Below are positions 25,342-34,725 of a stretch of DNA of 64,000 nucleotides, one piece after another. The first letter of the stretch is position 1, and every line of letters begins with the position of its first letter. Below the pieces are notes generated by a model. It ran no database searches and was not told the origin of the DNA. It worked only from the letters and a program-made list of their open reading frames with translations. Both the position numbers and the translations under genes were made by a program. The stretch lies in contig CBDCFT010000019.1 in assembly GCA_965216365.1 (NCBI GenBank), forward strand, positions 62,001 through 126,000, given 5' to 3'. The stretch comes from CBDCFT01 sp965216365. GTDB taxonomy: Bacteria > Pseudomonadota > Gammaproteobacteria > Arenicellales > CBDCFT01.

Positions 25342-26250
25342 TCAGTGCCGCGCATACATATGAGGAAACAAAAGACGACTCGCCAAGCGAAACGAAATAT
25401 CCGTTAACACACCGAGCACACCAATGGTCAATATCCCCCCCATAATGATATCTACGTGCAGAAACCTCGCGGCACGCATCATTACCGCGCCAATGCCATC
25501 CGTCGCCGCGACAATTTCTGCGATGACCAGATAAGTCCATGAAACAGCAATCATGTTACGCATAGAATCTAAAATTTGCGGAGCAGCCGCGGGAAACGTC
25601 ACTTTCAATACGATGTGACTACGACTCGCCCCCATCGTTTGGGCCGATTCAACAAATTCTTTGGGCACCGCCAGCACATTGTCCAGAATCAATGCAATGA
25701 GAAAGAAAACACAGCCAAGAAAGAGTAAGGCCATTTTCGCAAAATCAGTCGGCCCAAAGTAAACGAGTAGAAGCGGCACAAAAGATGCGGCTGGCAAATA
25801 CCGCAAACCGCCCACGGTCGGATTGATCAACGCACGAAGTTTGATGAATGACCCCATCAACACGCCCAGCGGAACCGCAAGCAAACAAGCCGCGAAGAAA
25901 CTGACATAGATTCGATATACGCTTTTACCAATGTCAGCGATATATCCCTTTTCTTTGATAAGCCCATATATTTTCCCAACTACCTGCTCGACACTCGGTA
26001 AAAACTTCTGTTGGGACTCGGGCGTTAAGTAGTGGCATATCTCCCATATACCAAAAAATGCGATGACACCGATTAGCCCCAAGACAAAACTTTGCGTTCT
26101 GTTGACGGTTCCTCGAACCTCTAAAAAGCGTTCACGGGGCGGCTTAAATAATGGGGCTGGATCGGCTACACCGACGGAACTTTGCGCACCCGACTCAGTT
26201 AAGCCTATCTGTTCTCTTTCCTCAACGGCAACTTTTTCTTCAACTGCCAC
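25342..26250 (-). CDS. ABC transporter permease, nitrate/taurine type
   Basis: Inner-membrane permease of 302 residues with an unusually polar N-terminal 45-residue extension before the first membrane segment ('SFVLGLIGVIAFFGIWEIC'). The BPD_transp_1 domain has 'LRYLPAASFVPLLLVYFG' and the ATPase-contact loop 'VESAQTMGASRSHIVLKVTFP'-like sequence near residue 205. The start is probably GTG. It follows the Lrp gene by 49 bp and precedes the ATPase by 11 bp, making one unit. Confidence 0.88.
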   Translation of the reverse strand: MAVEEKVAVEEREQIGLTESGAQSSVGVADPAPLFKPPRERFLEVRGTVNRTQSFVLGLIGVIAFFGIWEICHYLTPESQQKFLPSVEQVVGKIYGLIKEKGYIADIGKSVYRIYVSFFAACLLAVPLGVLMGSFIKLRALINPTVGGLRYLPAASFVPLLLVYFGPTDFAKMALLFLGCVFFLIALILDNVLAVPKEFVESAQTMGASRSHIVLKVTFPAAAPQILDSMRNMIAVSWTYLVIAEIVAATDGIGAVMMRAARFLHVDIIMGGILTIGVLGVLTDISFRLASRLLFPHMYARH

Positions 26251-26299
26251 GTTCAGTACCCCAAACTATGTCTCTTCGTAAATCATTCCGCGCATCATA

Positions 26300-26977
26300 T
26301 TAAGCACTACGCTTACCATTTTTTCGCCAAACCTTTGCTCTAGATTTGGAGCTGCTGCCGTTTCCGTTTCCAGCAACGAGCGGCTTATCCCACTTAAAGA
26401 GACTTTTGTAAAGGCCAAGGCCAACCATTGGCTCAACGGATGCTATCTTGTCCGACTCGTAGCAGTGTGTGTCGAGAAAATTACGCAACTCATCAGGAGA
26501 TTCACAGACCACTTCGGCAAGCAAGTCAAAACGTGACGCGACTCTCATCGCATAAACCACTTCCGGACAATCACGAAAATACTGTGCAACTTCATCCGCA
26601 CTTACCCCCTGTGCAACTTTAATTCCAAGCATCGCCCAAGCCGTATAACCCAGTGCTAGTGGGTTAACAACGGTAATGAAGTGAATTAGATTTGCTTGTC
26701 GCATACGTGCAACACGTGTTCGAACTGTTGCTTCCGAAACGCTCAACTTATGCGCAATCGCAGAAAAGGTGGCTCGGCCATCTTCTTGCAACATCGCTAC
26801 AATTTCCCGATTAAGGCCCTCGATGTTGGGTATTGGGGAATATGAAATCGCATCATCTTGAACTTCAGCAAGTCTCATATGCCGCCCACCCATAAGCGGC
26901 GATGAATTGTCTGACCTGTGTCTAGTGCGACTTGAAACCTTACGCTTTACCGATGCCGTATTGCGCGATGCTTTCAA
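26300..26977 (-). CDS. Lrp/AsnC-family regulator (copy 1)
   Basis: A 225-residue Lrp-type regulator with long basic tails at both ends. HTH: 'LNREIVAMLQEDGRATFSAI' then 'LSVSEATVRTRVARMRQANLI'. The C-terminal RAM effector domain includes 'YAMRVASRFDLLAEVVCESPDEL' and 'IASVEPMVGLGLYKSLFKWD' (quoted in part). A paralogue at 60717 has the same C-terminal signature 'VEPMMGLEVFKYQLKWD'. The start is TTG at 26977, five bases after GGAGG. It heads the ABC transporter unit. Two perfect ACGAA-T-TTCGT sites lie upstream and may be its own operators. Effector likely an amino acid or amine. Confidence 0.88.
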   Translation of the reverse strand: MKASRNTASVKRKVSSRTRHRSDNSSPLMGGRHMRLAEVQDDAISYSPIPNIEGLNREIVAMLQEDGRATFSAIAHKLSVSEATVRTRVARMRQANLIHFITVVNPLALGYTAWAMLGIKVAQGVSADEVAQYFRDCPEVVYAMRVASRFDLLAEVVCESPDELRNFLDTHCYESDKIASVEPMVGLGLYKSLFKWDKPLVAGNGNGSSSKSRAKVWRKNGKRSA

Positions 26978-27096
26978 CTACTCCTCCATTTGTTCTTTCA
27001 TAAACATACTTTTTCTTAGGTTAGTTAAATTTCAAACCACCAACTAACTGCTCTAAACCTATCTTGAGCATTGCTTAATTTTTGACAACCAATTTT

Positions 27097-27107
27097 ACGA
27101 ATTTCGT
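27097..27107. promoter_or_regulatory. Candidate Lrp operator, site 1
   Basis: ACGAA-T-TTCGT, a perfect 5+1+5 inverted repeat within TTTTACGAATTTCGTTTA. Identical to the site at 27160; centres are 63 bp apart, about six helical turns, as expected for an Lrp octamer wrapping DNA. Confidence 0.6.
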
Positions 27108-27159
27108 TTACAAAATGGCAATCTGTCCAGCACTCATACTAATTAATTTATTTACTTTT

Positions 27160-27170
27160 ACGAATTTCGT
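27160..27170. promoter_or_regulatory. Candidate Lrp operator, site 2
   Basis: Second perfect ACGAA-T-TTCGT between the divergent Lrp and UspA genes. See also the matching palindrome before the other Lrp gene (60678). Confidence 0.6.
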
Positions 27171-27325
27171 CAATATATTTGTTCATTATTGCGTTCCGCG
27201 CAATTGAAACTTACTGAAGTTTTACCAATAACGCAACATAATTCAGGAGCATGACCAAACCGACATGGAGGCTCGAACTTGCCGATAAACATTGATTTGG
27301 CAACCATCTAAAAGGAGGCATAAAC

Positions 27326-27793
27326 GTGAAAAAAATACATAGAATCCTTTCCCCAATCGATTTCTCCGATTACTCGGACGCGGGATTACGCATGGCGGCC
27401 GATGTCGCGGAAAATTTCGAGTCGGAAATTGTCGTATTGCACGTGCTCACAGCGGATGAACTAAAAGAGAAGAAATCACGCCCATCACCTGCTGGATACG
27501 TCGACTCGATTTTTCGTGAAGCCGAACAACAAGCACTAGATCACGCACACAAAATTTTTGAATCAGATAAACGCGACTTGCAGGTACGAGCCGTAGTCAG
27601 CCAAGGGGATCCCTTTGTTGAAATCATTCGCAAGGCACGCGAAGAACAGTGCGGTATGATTGTGCTCGCTACGCATGGCCGTAGTGGCCTCAACCATGTA
27701 TTGGTCGGTAGCGTAGCGGAAAAAGTTGTGCGAATGGCAGATTGTCCCGTACTCACTATTAGACCTTCAGAGCACAAATTTCAAATGCCTTGA
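27326..27793 (+). CDS. Universal stress protein, UspA family
   Basis: A 155-residue single-domain UspA protein. It begins 'HRILSPIDFSDYSDAGL' and has the nucleotide-binding signature GRSGLNHVLVGSVAEKVV (G-x2-G-x9-GS) near residues 114-131, so it belongs to the ATP-binding subclass. The start is GTG with a strong AAGGAGG. It is divergent from the Lrp copy 1 unit and shares its promoter region. Its 3' end is followed 47 bp later by the first copy of the tandem IS. It may respond to the same nitrogen or starvation signal as the Lrp unit (inference). Confidence 0.9.
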   Translation: MKKIHRILSPIDFSDYSDAGLRMAADVAENFESEIVVLHVLTADELKEKKSRPSPAGYVDSIFREAEQQALDHAHKIFESDKRDLQVRAVVSQGDPFVEIIRKAREEQCGMIVLATHGRSGLNHVLVGSVAEKVVRMADCPVLTIRPSEHKFQMP

Positions 27794-27840
27794 TATGGTG
27801 CTTGCCACACTGATGAGAAACAGTATTAAGGCCTAGCTAG

Positions 27841-29485
27841 TTTCTGTCCAGAAATTCGAAATTGAAGGATAAGGAGTAGTTTAGGAAAGAGTTAAGTGCT
27901 CCGGTGTTTCGAGTAGAATTGAGTTGCAAAAAACGATTCGACTGAAACACCAGGAGCCGCGATGAGAGAAACCCGCACCGCACAGCAGAGTATATTCCAA
28001 ACCCGGACAGATCACGAGATTGCGCGAGAGTTGAAGCGCATGTCGGATTGGTTAGATGCACATCCTGCGCTATTGGATTTGGTGGGTGAGGACATTCGCT
28101 CATGCGGTGGGTCAAGACGAGGACGCAGCGGCTTGACGCTGGACGCGATTTTGAGATGTGCAATTCTCAAGCAATACCGTCAAGTCGATTATCGAACGTT
28201 AGCGTTTTACTTAAAGGACTCGGTATCGTTCATGGAGTTTGCCCGAGTCGGGCATGAGCGGGCGCCGTCAAAATCGACGCTGCAAGGGTTGATCAGTGCG
28301 ATTCGATCCTCGACATGGGAGGCGGTGGATCGATGTTTGCTGGCTAGTGCCTGTGAGAGTGGGATCGAGAGCGGTGAGGTGATCCGGATCGATGCCACCG
28401 GGACCGATACGGCGATCCTGGAACCGAGCGATTCGGGTCTGCTGTACGATGGTGTGCGGGTTATGGTGCGGTTGCTGAGGGTGGCGCGCCAGCTGGGCGA
28501 TATCACGTTTCATAATCACCAACGCAAGGCCAAACGGCGTCGCTACGCGATCATGATGGCACGGACGACTGCGCGGCGGCGCCCGTTATATAAGGCCCTG
28601 CTGCAGGTGACGATTGACACACTGGGCTATCTGGATGAGGCGTATAAAGTGTTGTCAAAACAGTCAGATACACGATCGTGGTGTGCTAAGGTGGAGGATT
28701 ATCGGCCATTGATCGTGCAGGTTATTGAACAAGCCCAACGCCGTGTGATCGATGGCGAATGGGTGCCGGTGCAGGATAAAGTGGTGAGTTTGTTCGAGCC
28801 GCACACCGCTATTCTTGTCAAGGGTCAACGTGACGTTCAGTACGGACACAAGCTGAGTCTATCGAGCGGTACCAGTGGTCTGGTGCTCGATGTGGTGGTC
28901 GAAGACGGTAATCCGGCAGATCAGGTGTGTTTGATCCCATTGATTAAACGTCATATTGCCCACTACGGAAAACCACCGCGAGACCTGGTCGCCGATGGCG
29001 GCTACGCCAGTAGCGATAATTTAACTGACGCCAAGGCGTTGGGAGTCAAACAGGTAGCCTTCCACAAACGTGCCGGTCTGAGTGTCGAAGCCATGACTGG
29101 AGATCAATGGCTTTACAAAAAACTACGCAACTTCCGCGCGGGTATCGAAGCCACCATCTCCTATTTGAAACGCTGCTTTGGTCTGTCACGATGTAACTGG
29201 AAAGGACTCGATCATTTCAAGGCTTATGTACGCAGCGCCGTTTTCACTCACAATCTGGTGGTCTTAACCCAACGACTTGCCGCTTGCGGCTAAGTTCCCA
29301 ACAACACGATCAACGATGGCGATCACCGCCAGGGCGGCTATCGCCTGATTCCTAAATCCCATCCATCAACCATTGCGCGATCTGACAAATCGCAAAGAAC
29401 CCTTTTGAAAACACGTTGCTTTCCATCTCGATTCCCCGTTTTCATCTACCCCGGTTTATCAATTTCGGGGTATTCTGGACAGGAA
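27841..29485 (+). mobile_element. Insertion sequence, copy 1 of a three-copy tandem array
   Basis: Element of 1645 bp encoding one DDE transposase. Ends: left TTTCTGTCCAGAA, right (reversed) TTCCTGTCCAGAA, an imperfect inverted repeat with one mismatch in 13. CTAGCTAG flanks it on both sides. The copies at 29494, 31147 and 50553 encode identical proteins and keep the same 1645-bp length. Confidence 0.9.
27962..29293 (+). CDS. IS transposase (DDE, IS5/ISNCY-like), copy 1
   Basis: A 443-residue transposase. DDE residues: D144 in 'RIDATGTD', the Asp of 'LVADGGYAS' and the Glu of 'GIEATISYLKRCFG' near the C-terminus. The N-terminal 'LRCAILKQYRQVDYRTLAFYL' (in part) is the helical DNA-binding part seen in IS5/IS1182-like and ISNCY transposases. 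It has an intact frame, so the element may be active. The exact IS family needs a database comparison. Confidence 0.85.
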   Translation: MRETRTAQQSIFQTRTDHEIARELKRMSDWLDAHPALLDLVGEDIRSCGGSRRGRSGLTLDAILRCAILKQYRQVDYRTLAFYLKDSVSFMEFARVGHERAPSKSTLQGLISAIRSSTWEAVDRCLLASACESGIESGEVIRIDATGTDTAILEPSDSGLLYDGVRVMVRLLRVARQLGDITFHNHQRKAKRRRYAIMMARTTARRRPLYKALLQVTIDTLGYLDEAYKVLSKQSDTRSWCAKVEDYRPLIVQVIEQAQRRVIDGEWVPVQDKVVSLFEPHTAILVKGQRDVQYGHKLSLSSGTSGLVLDVVVEDGNPADQVCLIPLIKRHIAHYGKPPRDLVADGGYASSDNLTDAKALGVKQVAFHKRAGLSVEAMTGDQWLYKKLRNFRAGIEATISYLKRCFGLSRCNWKGLDHFKAYVRSAVFTHNLVVLTQRLAACG

Positions 29486-29493
29486 CTAGCTAG

Positions 29494-31138
29494 TTTCTGT
29501 CCAGAAATTCGAAATTGAAGGATAAGGAGTAGTTTAGGAAAGAGTTAAGTGCTCCGGTGTTTCGAGTAGAATTGAGTTGCAAAAAACGATTCGACTGAAA
29601 CACCAGGAGCCGCGATGAGAGAAACCCGCACCGCACAGCAGAGTATATTCCAAACCCGGACAGATCACGAGATTGCGCGAGAGTTGAAGCGCATGTCGGA
29701 TTGGTTAGATGCACATCCTGCGCTATTGGATTTGGTGGGTGAGGACATTCGCTCATGCGGTGGGTCAAGACGAGGACGCAGCGGCTTGACGCTGGACGCG
29801 ATTTTGAGATGTGCAATTCTCAAGCAATACCGTCAAGTCGATTATCGAACGTTAGCGTTTTACTTAAAGGACTCGGTATCGTTCATGGAGTTTGCCCGAG
29901 TCGGGCATGAGCGGGCGCCGTCAAAATCGACGCTGCAAGGGTTGATCAGTGCGATTCGATCCTCGACATGGGAGGCGGTGGATCGATGTTTGCTGGCTAG
30001 TGCCTGTGAGAGTGGGATCGAGAGCGGTGAGGTGATCCGGATCGATGCCACCGGGACCGATACGGCGATCCTGGAACCGAGCGATTCGGGTCTGCTGTAC
30101 GATGGTGTGCGGGTTATGGTGCGGTTGCTGAGGGTGGCGCGCCAGCTGGGCGATATCACGTTTCATAATCACCAACGCAAGGCCAAACGGCGTCGCTACG
30201 CGATCATGATGGCACGGACGACTGCGCGGCGGCGCCCGTTATATAAGGCCCTGCTGCAGGTGACGATTGACACACTGGGCTATCTGGATGAGGCGTATAA
30301 AGTGTTGTCAAAACAGTCAGATACACGATCGTGGTGTGCTAAGGTGGAGGATTATCGGCCATTGATCGTGCAGGTTATTGAACAAGCCCAACGCCGTGTG
30401 ATCGATGGCGAATGGGTGCCGGTGCAGGATAAAGTGGTGAGTTTGTTCGAGCCGCACACCGCTATTCTTGTCAAGGGTCAACGTGACGTTCAGTACGGAC
30501 ACAAGCTGAGTCTATCGAGCGGTACCAGTGGTCTGGTGCTCGATGTGGTGGTCGAAGACGGTAATCCGGCAGATCAGGTGTGTTTGATCCCATTGATTAA
30601 ACGTCATATTGCCCACTACGGAAAACCACCGCGAGACCTGGTCGCCGATGGCGGCTACGCCAGTAGCGATAATTTAACTGACGCCAAGGCGTTGGGAGTC
30701 AAACAGGTAGCCTTCCACAAACGTGCCGGTCTGAGTGTCGAAGCCATGACTGGAGATCAATGGCTTTACAAAAAACTACGCAACTTCCGCGCGGGTATCG
30801 AAGCCACCATCTCCTATTTGAAACGCTGCTTTGGTCTGTCACGATGTAACTGGAAAGGACTCGATCATTTCAAGGCTTATGTACGCAGCGCCGTTTTCAC
30901 TCACAATCTGGTGGTCTTAACCCAACGACTTGCCGCTTGCGGCTAAGTTCCCAACAACACGATCAACGATGGCGATCACCGCCAGGGCGGCTATCGCCTG
31001 ATTCCTAAATCCCATCCATCAACCATTGCGCGATCTGACAAATCGCAAAGAACCCTTTTGAAAACACGTTGCTTTCCATCTCGATTCCCCGTTTTCATCT
31101 ACCCCGGTTTATCAATTTCGGGGTATTCTGGACAGGAA
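29494..31138 (+). mobile_element. Insertion sequence, copy 2 of the tandem array
   Basis: Same 1645-bp element as copy 1 in the same orientation, separated from its neighbours on each side by exactly CTAGCTAG. The repeat period is 1653 bp. Confidence 0.9.
29615..30946 (+). CDS. IS transposase (DDE, IS5/ISNCY-like), copy 2
   Basis: Identical in amino-acid sequence to the copy at 27962. Intact frame with the same DDE residues. Confidence 0.85.
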   Translation: MRETRTAQQSIFQTRTDHEIARELKRMSDWLDAHPALLDLVGEDIRSCGGSRRGRSGLTLDAILRCAILKQYRQVDYRTLAFYLKDSVSFMEFARVGHERAPSKSTLQGLISAIRSSTWEAVDRCLLASACESGIESGEVIRIDATGTDTAILEPSDSGLLYDGVRVMVRLLRVARQLGDITFHNHQRKAKRRRYAIMMARTTARRRPLYKALLQVTIDTLGYLDEAYKVLSKQSDTRSWCAKVEDYRPLIVQVIEQAQRRVIDGEWVPVQDKVVSLFEPHTAILVKGQRDVQYGHKLSLSSGTSGLVLDVVVEDGNPADQVCLIPLIKRHIAHYGKPPRDLVADGGYASSDNLTDAKALGVKQVAFHKRAGLSVEAMTGDQWLYKKLRNFRAGIEATISYLKRCFGLSRCNWKGLDHFKAYVRSAVFTHNLVVLTQRLAACG

Positions 31139-31146
31139 CTAGCTAG

Positions 31147-32791
31147 TTTCTGTCCAGAAATTCGAAATTGAAGGATAAGGAGTAGTTTAGGAAAGAGTTA
31201 AGTGCTCCGGTGTTTCGAGTAGAATTGAGTTGCAAAAAACGATTCGACTGAAACACCAGGAGCCGCGATGAGAGAAACCCGCACCGCACAGCAGAGTATA
31301 TTCCAAACCCGGACAGATCACGAGATTGCGCGAGAGTTGAAGCGCATGTCGGATTGGTTAGATGCACATCCTGCGCTATTGGATTTGGTGGGTGAGGACA
31401 TTCGCTCATGCGGTGGGTCAAGACGAGGACGCAGCGGCTTGACGCTGGACGCGATTTTGAGATGTGCAATTCTCAAGCAATACCGTCAAGTCGATTATCG
31501 AACGTTAGCGTTTTACTTAAAGGACTCGGTATCGTTCATGGAGTTTGCCCGAGTCGGGCATGAGCGGGCGCCGTCAAAATCGACGCTGCAAGGGTTGATC
31601 AGTGCGATTCGATCCTCGACATGGGAGGCGGTGGATCGATGTTTGCTGGCTAGTGCCTGTGAGAGTGGGATCGAGAGCGGTGAGGTGATCCGGATCGATG
31701 CCACCGGGACCGATACGGCGATCCTGGAACCGAGCGATTCGGGTCTGCTGTACGATGGTGTGCGGGTTATGGTGCGGTTGCTGAGGGTGGCGCGCCAGCT
31801 GGGCGATATCACGTTTCATAATCACCAACGCAAGGCCAAACGGCGTCGCTACGCGATCATGATGGCACGGACGACTGCGCGGCGGCGCCCGTTATATAAG
31901 GCCCTGCTGCAGGTGACGATTGACACACTGGGCTATCTGGATGAGGCGTATAAAGTGTTGTCAAAACAGTCAGATACACGATCGTGGTGTGCTAAGGTGG
32001 AGGATTATCGGCCATTGATCGTGCAGGTTATTGAACAAGCCCAACGCCGTGTGATCGATGGCGAATGGGTGCCGGTGCAGGATAAAGTGGTGAGTTTGTT
32101 CGAGCCGCACACCGCTATTCTTGTCAAGGGTCAACGTGACGTTCAGTACGGACACAAGCTGAGTCTATCGAGCGGTACCAGTGGTCTGGTGCTCGATGTG
32201 GTGGTCGAAGACGGTAATCCGGCAGATCAGGTGTGTTTGATCCCATTGATTAAACGTCATATTGCCCACTACGGAAAACCACCGCGAGACCTGGTCGCCG
32301 ATGGCGGCTACGCCAGTAGCGATAATTTAACTGACGCCAAGGCGTTGGGAGTCAAACAGGTAGCCTTCCACAAACGTGCCGGTCTGAGTGTCGAAGCCAT
32401 GACTGGAGATCAATGGCTTTACAAAAAACTACGCAACTTCCGCGCGGGTATCGAAGCCACCATCTCCTATTTGAAACGCTGCTTTGGTCTGTCACGATGT
32501 AACTGGAAAGGACTCGATCATTTCAAGGCTTATGTACGCAGCGCCGTTTTCACTCACAATCTGGTGGTCTTAACCCAACGACTTGCCGCTTGCGGCTAAG
32601 TTCCCAACAACACGATCAACGATGGCGATCACCGCCAGGGCGGCTATCGCCTGATTCCTAAATCCCATCCATCAACCATTGCGCGATCTGACAAATCGCA
32701 AAGAACCCTTTTGAAAACACGTTGCTTTCCATCTCGATTCCCCGTTTTCATCTACCCCGGTTTATCAATTTCGGGGTATTCTGGACAGGAA
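31147..32791 (+). mobile_element. Insertion sequence, copy 3 of the tandem array
   Basis: Third head-to-tail copy of the 1645-bp element. Its right border CTAGCTAG (32792-32799) abuts the upstream region of the diiron monooxygenase operon, about 380 bp before the first gene. Confidence 0.9.
31268..32599 (+). CDS. IS transposase (DDE, IS5/ISNCY-like), copy 3
   Basis: Identical in amino-acid sequence to the copy at 27962. Reads toward the monooxygenase operon, so read-through from this array could affect it. Confidence 0.85.
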   Translation: MRETRTAQQSIFQTRTDHEIARELKRMSDWLDAHPALLDLVGEDIRSCGGSRRGRSGLTLDAILRCAILKQYRQVDYRTLAFYLKDSVSFMEFARVGHERAPSKSTLQGLISAIRSSTWEAVDRCLLASACESGIESGEVIRIDATGTDTAILEPSDSGLLYDGVRVMVRLLRVARQLGDITFHNHQRKAKRRRYAIMMARTTARRRPLYKALLQVTIDTLGYLDEAYKVLSKQSDTRSWCAKVEDYRPLIVQVIEQAQRRVIDGEWVPVQDKVVSLFEPHTAILVKGQRDVQYGHKLSLSSGTSGLVLDVVVEDGNPADQVCLIPLIKRHIAHYGKPPRDLVADGGYASSDNLTDAKALGVKQVAFHKRAGLSVEAMTGDQWLYKKLRNFRAGIEATISYLKRCFGLSRCNWKGLDHFKAYVRSAVFTHNLVVLTQRLAACG

Positions 32792-32799
32792 CTAGCTAG

Positions 32800-33177
32800 C
32801 GCCAATTATTTGTTTATTCTACGAATTCATTATCAGACGCTCTACATTTCACGAATTACGATAAAAAGTTGTCTAAAGAGGTAATTTCCCGTAGTATTTC
32901 GCTAAATTATAAAAGTATTTCGCAAAATAGAGATATATCATTTTTTGATTGTGAGGAGATGGAAAAGCGCAACCTTACATATTCGTTAAAACATCCCTTT
33001 GGTGGGCTGCTCCCTATTACCAGTCGGCATGGGCTATAACGTTGTGAGTCCACTCGTCAATTTTCGCGCCACTAGGAACGGACGATTATCACCCACCAGA
33101 AGAATTTTACTATTTTCTATTTCCACTACAGCCGCTCGCGTTGGCTGTATGAGAACTCTACTCGGAGGAAATTCGCT
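32800..33177 (+). promoter_or_regulatory. Upstream region of the diiron monooxygenase operon
   Basis: About 380 bp with no gene; a 63-codon frame at 32999 is not credible. It holds TTTATTCTACGAA (32813-32825), a 13-mer also present before Lrp copy 2 (60671-60683), and ACGAATTACGA (32851-32861). It also has two direct repeats AGTATTTCGC (32893-32902 and 32914-32923) 21 bp apart, two helical turns. These look like degenerate Lrp-type half-sites. A sigma-54 type -24/-12 box was not recognised. ACTCGGAGGAAA just before 33178 is the ribosome site. Confidence 0.5.
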
Positions 33178-34683
33178 ATGGCACTTCTAAAGATGGAAGA
33201 ATGGTACGACCTCGCTCGCGAAACAAACTGGACACCTAGTTACGTGTCCGAAGATGAACTATTTCCACAACCCATGTCGAACAATTTCGACATTCCTGTT
33301 GAGACCTGGGAAACATTCGACGAGCCATACAAAGTAACGTATCGCGACTATGTTAAATCGCAAAGAGATAAAGATGTCAGTGCGTATTCGGTAAAAGCAG
33401 CATTAGCACGGGCGGACTTTTTTAAGAATGCTTCACCACACTGGAAAGCACTGTTAGCGTTGCATTTTAGTGCGGTCTGTTGGGCCGAGTTTCATTCGGC
33501 ATCAGCATTCGCACGCATGACCCGGTTCACGCGCAGTCCAGGCATGCGCAATATGGCAACGTTTGGCACTTTAGATGAAATTCGCCATGGGCAAATTCAA
33601 ATCTATTTTGCCTACGAGTTTCTAAAACATGACGCAGTGTTCGATTGGTGCCATAAATCTTCGAAAACCGAAAACTGGATCATCATTAGTCTGCGACACG
33701 CGCTCGATGATATCGCTCACACTCGCGATGCAACGAGCGCGGCCATTATGCTCAACATGGGACTTGAACAAGCGTTTACCAATTTACAATTTGTCGCGCT
33801 TTCCGCTGACGCCGCCAAATGTGGCGATCATACTTTCGCAACAATGCTACAAAGCATACAAACCGATGAGGCCCGGCACGCACAAATAGGTGAACCCATG
33901 GTGCGTATCATGTGCGAAAACGGAAGGAAGCAAGAAGCCCAACAAATGGTTGAAATCGCTTTTTGGCGCATGTGGAAACAGTTCTCCGCCTTGAGCGGTA
34001 TCGGCATGGATTACTACACGCCGCTTGAACATCGTGAAAATTCTCTCAAAGAGTTTATGGACGAATGGGTGCTGGGTCAGTTCGCTCGCACAGTAGAAGC
34101 ATTGGGTCTGGACCTGCCTTGGTACTGGGATATTCTTAAACACGACATTTCGACTTTTCACCATGCGCAACAAATCGGCGTCTATGTTTATCGTGCGACT
34201 GAATGGTGGCGACCAATCGCATCGGTATCGCCTGCGGAACGCGAGTGGCTGGAAGAGAAATATCCCGGATGGAACGAAACCTACGGAAAATGTTGGGATG
34301 TTGTGATCGATAACATCCGGAACGGTCACTATGACAAAACAGTTCCTGTACCACCGCCATTAATCTGCAATATGTGTGGTCTGGAAGTATCGGGCATCGC
34401 CGGTGGCCAATGGCAACCCGTCGACCATCATATCGATTTAGAGGGACGCCGGTACCATTTCTGCTCCAAACCCTGCAAGTGGATATTTGAACTTGAACCG
34501 GCAAGGTACAAGGGGCATCGAAGCATTATCGATCGCGCATTCGATGGAACTATCGCGCCTGATCCGGATTCATTCTATGAATACATGGGACAAAGTCCGG
34601 CCGAGCGCGGCGTCGACGGATACGACTATCAATGGATAGATGGTTACGATTTCGACGACGCGAAAGAACGCGCGGTCGCGTAA
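33178..34683 (+). CDS. tmoA: Soluble diiron monooxygenase hydroxylase alpha subunit (TmoA-like)
   Basis: A 501-residue catalytic subunit of the toluene-4-monooxygenase class. The diiron ligands fall at exactly the T4MO positions: E104, E134, H137 (DEIRH), E197, E231 and H234 (DEARH); the proton-transfer Thr201 is also present. Pocket positions differ from T4MO: Val100, Ala103, Ser107 and Leu176 where T4MO has Ile, Gly, Ala and Phe (from memory). The C-terminal part has a YHS-like segment with four Cys ('CNMCG', 'FCSKPC'). It would insert oxygen from O2 into a hydrocarbon or N-alkyl substrate. It is first in an operon tmoABCDE-RidA-deacetylase. The substrate is probably not toluene. Confidence 0.88.
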   Translation: MALLKMEEWYDLARETNWTPSYVSEDELFPQPMSNNFDIPVETWETFDEPYKVTYRDYVKSQRDKDVSAYSVKAALARADFFKNASPHWKALLALHFSAVCWAEFHSASAFARMTRFTRSPGMRNMATFGTLDEIRHGQIQIYFAYEFLKHDAVFDWCHKSSKTENWIIISLRHALDDIAHTRDATSAAIMLNMGLEQAFTNLQFVALSADAAKCGDHTFATMLQSIQTDEARHAQIGEPMVRIMCENGRKQEAQQMVEIAFWRMWKQFSALSGIGMDYYTPLEHRENSLKEFMDEWVLGQFARTVEALGLDLPWYWDILKHDISTFHHAQQIGVYVYRATEWWRPIASVSPAEREWLEEKYPGWNETYGKCWDVVIDNIRNGHYDKTVPVPPPLICNMCGLEVSGIAGGQWQPVDHHIDLEGRRYHFCSKPCKWIFELEPARYKGHRSIIDRAFDGTIAPDPDSFYEYMGQSPAERGVDGYDYQWIDGYDFDDAKERAVA

Positions 34684-34725
34684 CCTTGTAACTATCCTTC
34701 ACCTGTTGCAACCGGAGTAATACAC

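Larger units (their letters stand above)
26978..27325. promoter_or_regulatory. Divergent promoter region, Lrp copy 1 and UspA
   Basis: About 350 AT-rich bases between the Lrp gene and the divergent UspA gene. It carries two perfect palindromes, ACGAA-T-TTCGT, described separately. AAGGAGG at 27312-27318 is the UspA ribosome site. Confidence 0.6.

Noticed and set aside
25331..25540. 70-codon N-terminal extension of the ABC ATPase
   Set aside because: It overlaps the permease 3' end, encodes no ATPase sequence, and a good ribosome site marks the internal ATG at 25330.
27841..32791. Tandem array as a CRISPR or satellite
   Set aside because: The 1653-bp units each carry a complete transposase gene with inverted-repeat ends, so they are IS copies.
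32999..33190. 63-codon frame before the monooxygenase alpha gene
   Set aside because: No ribosome site or familiar sequence, and it overlaps the start of the real gene.
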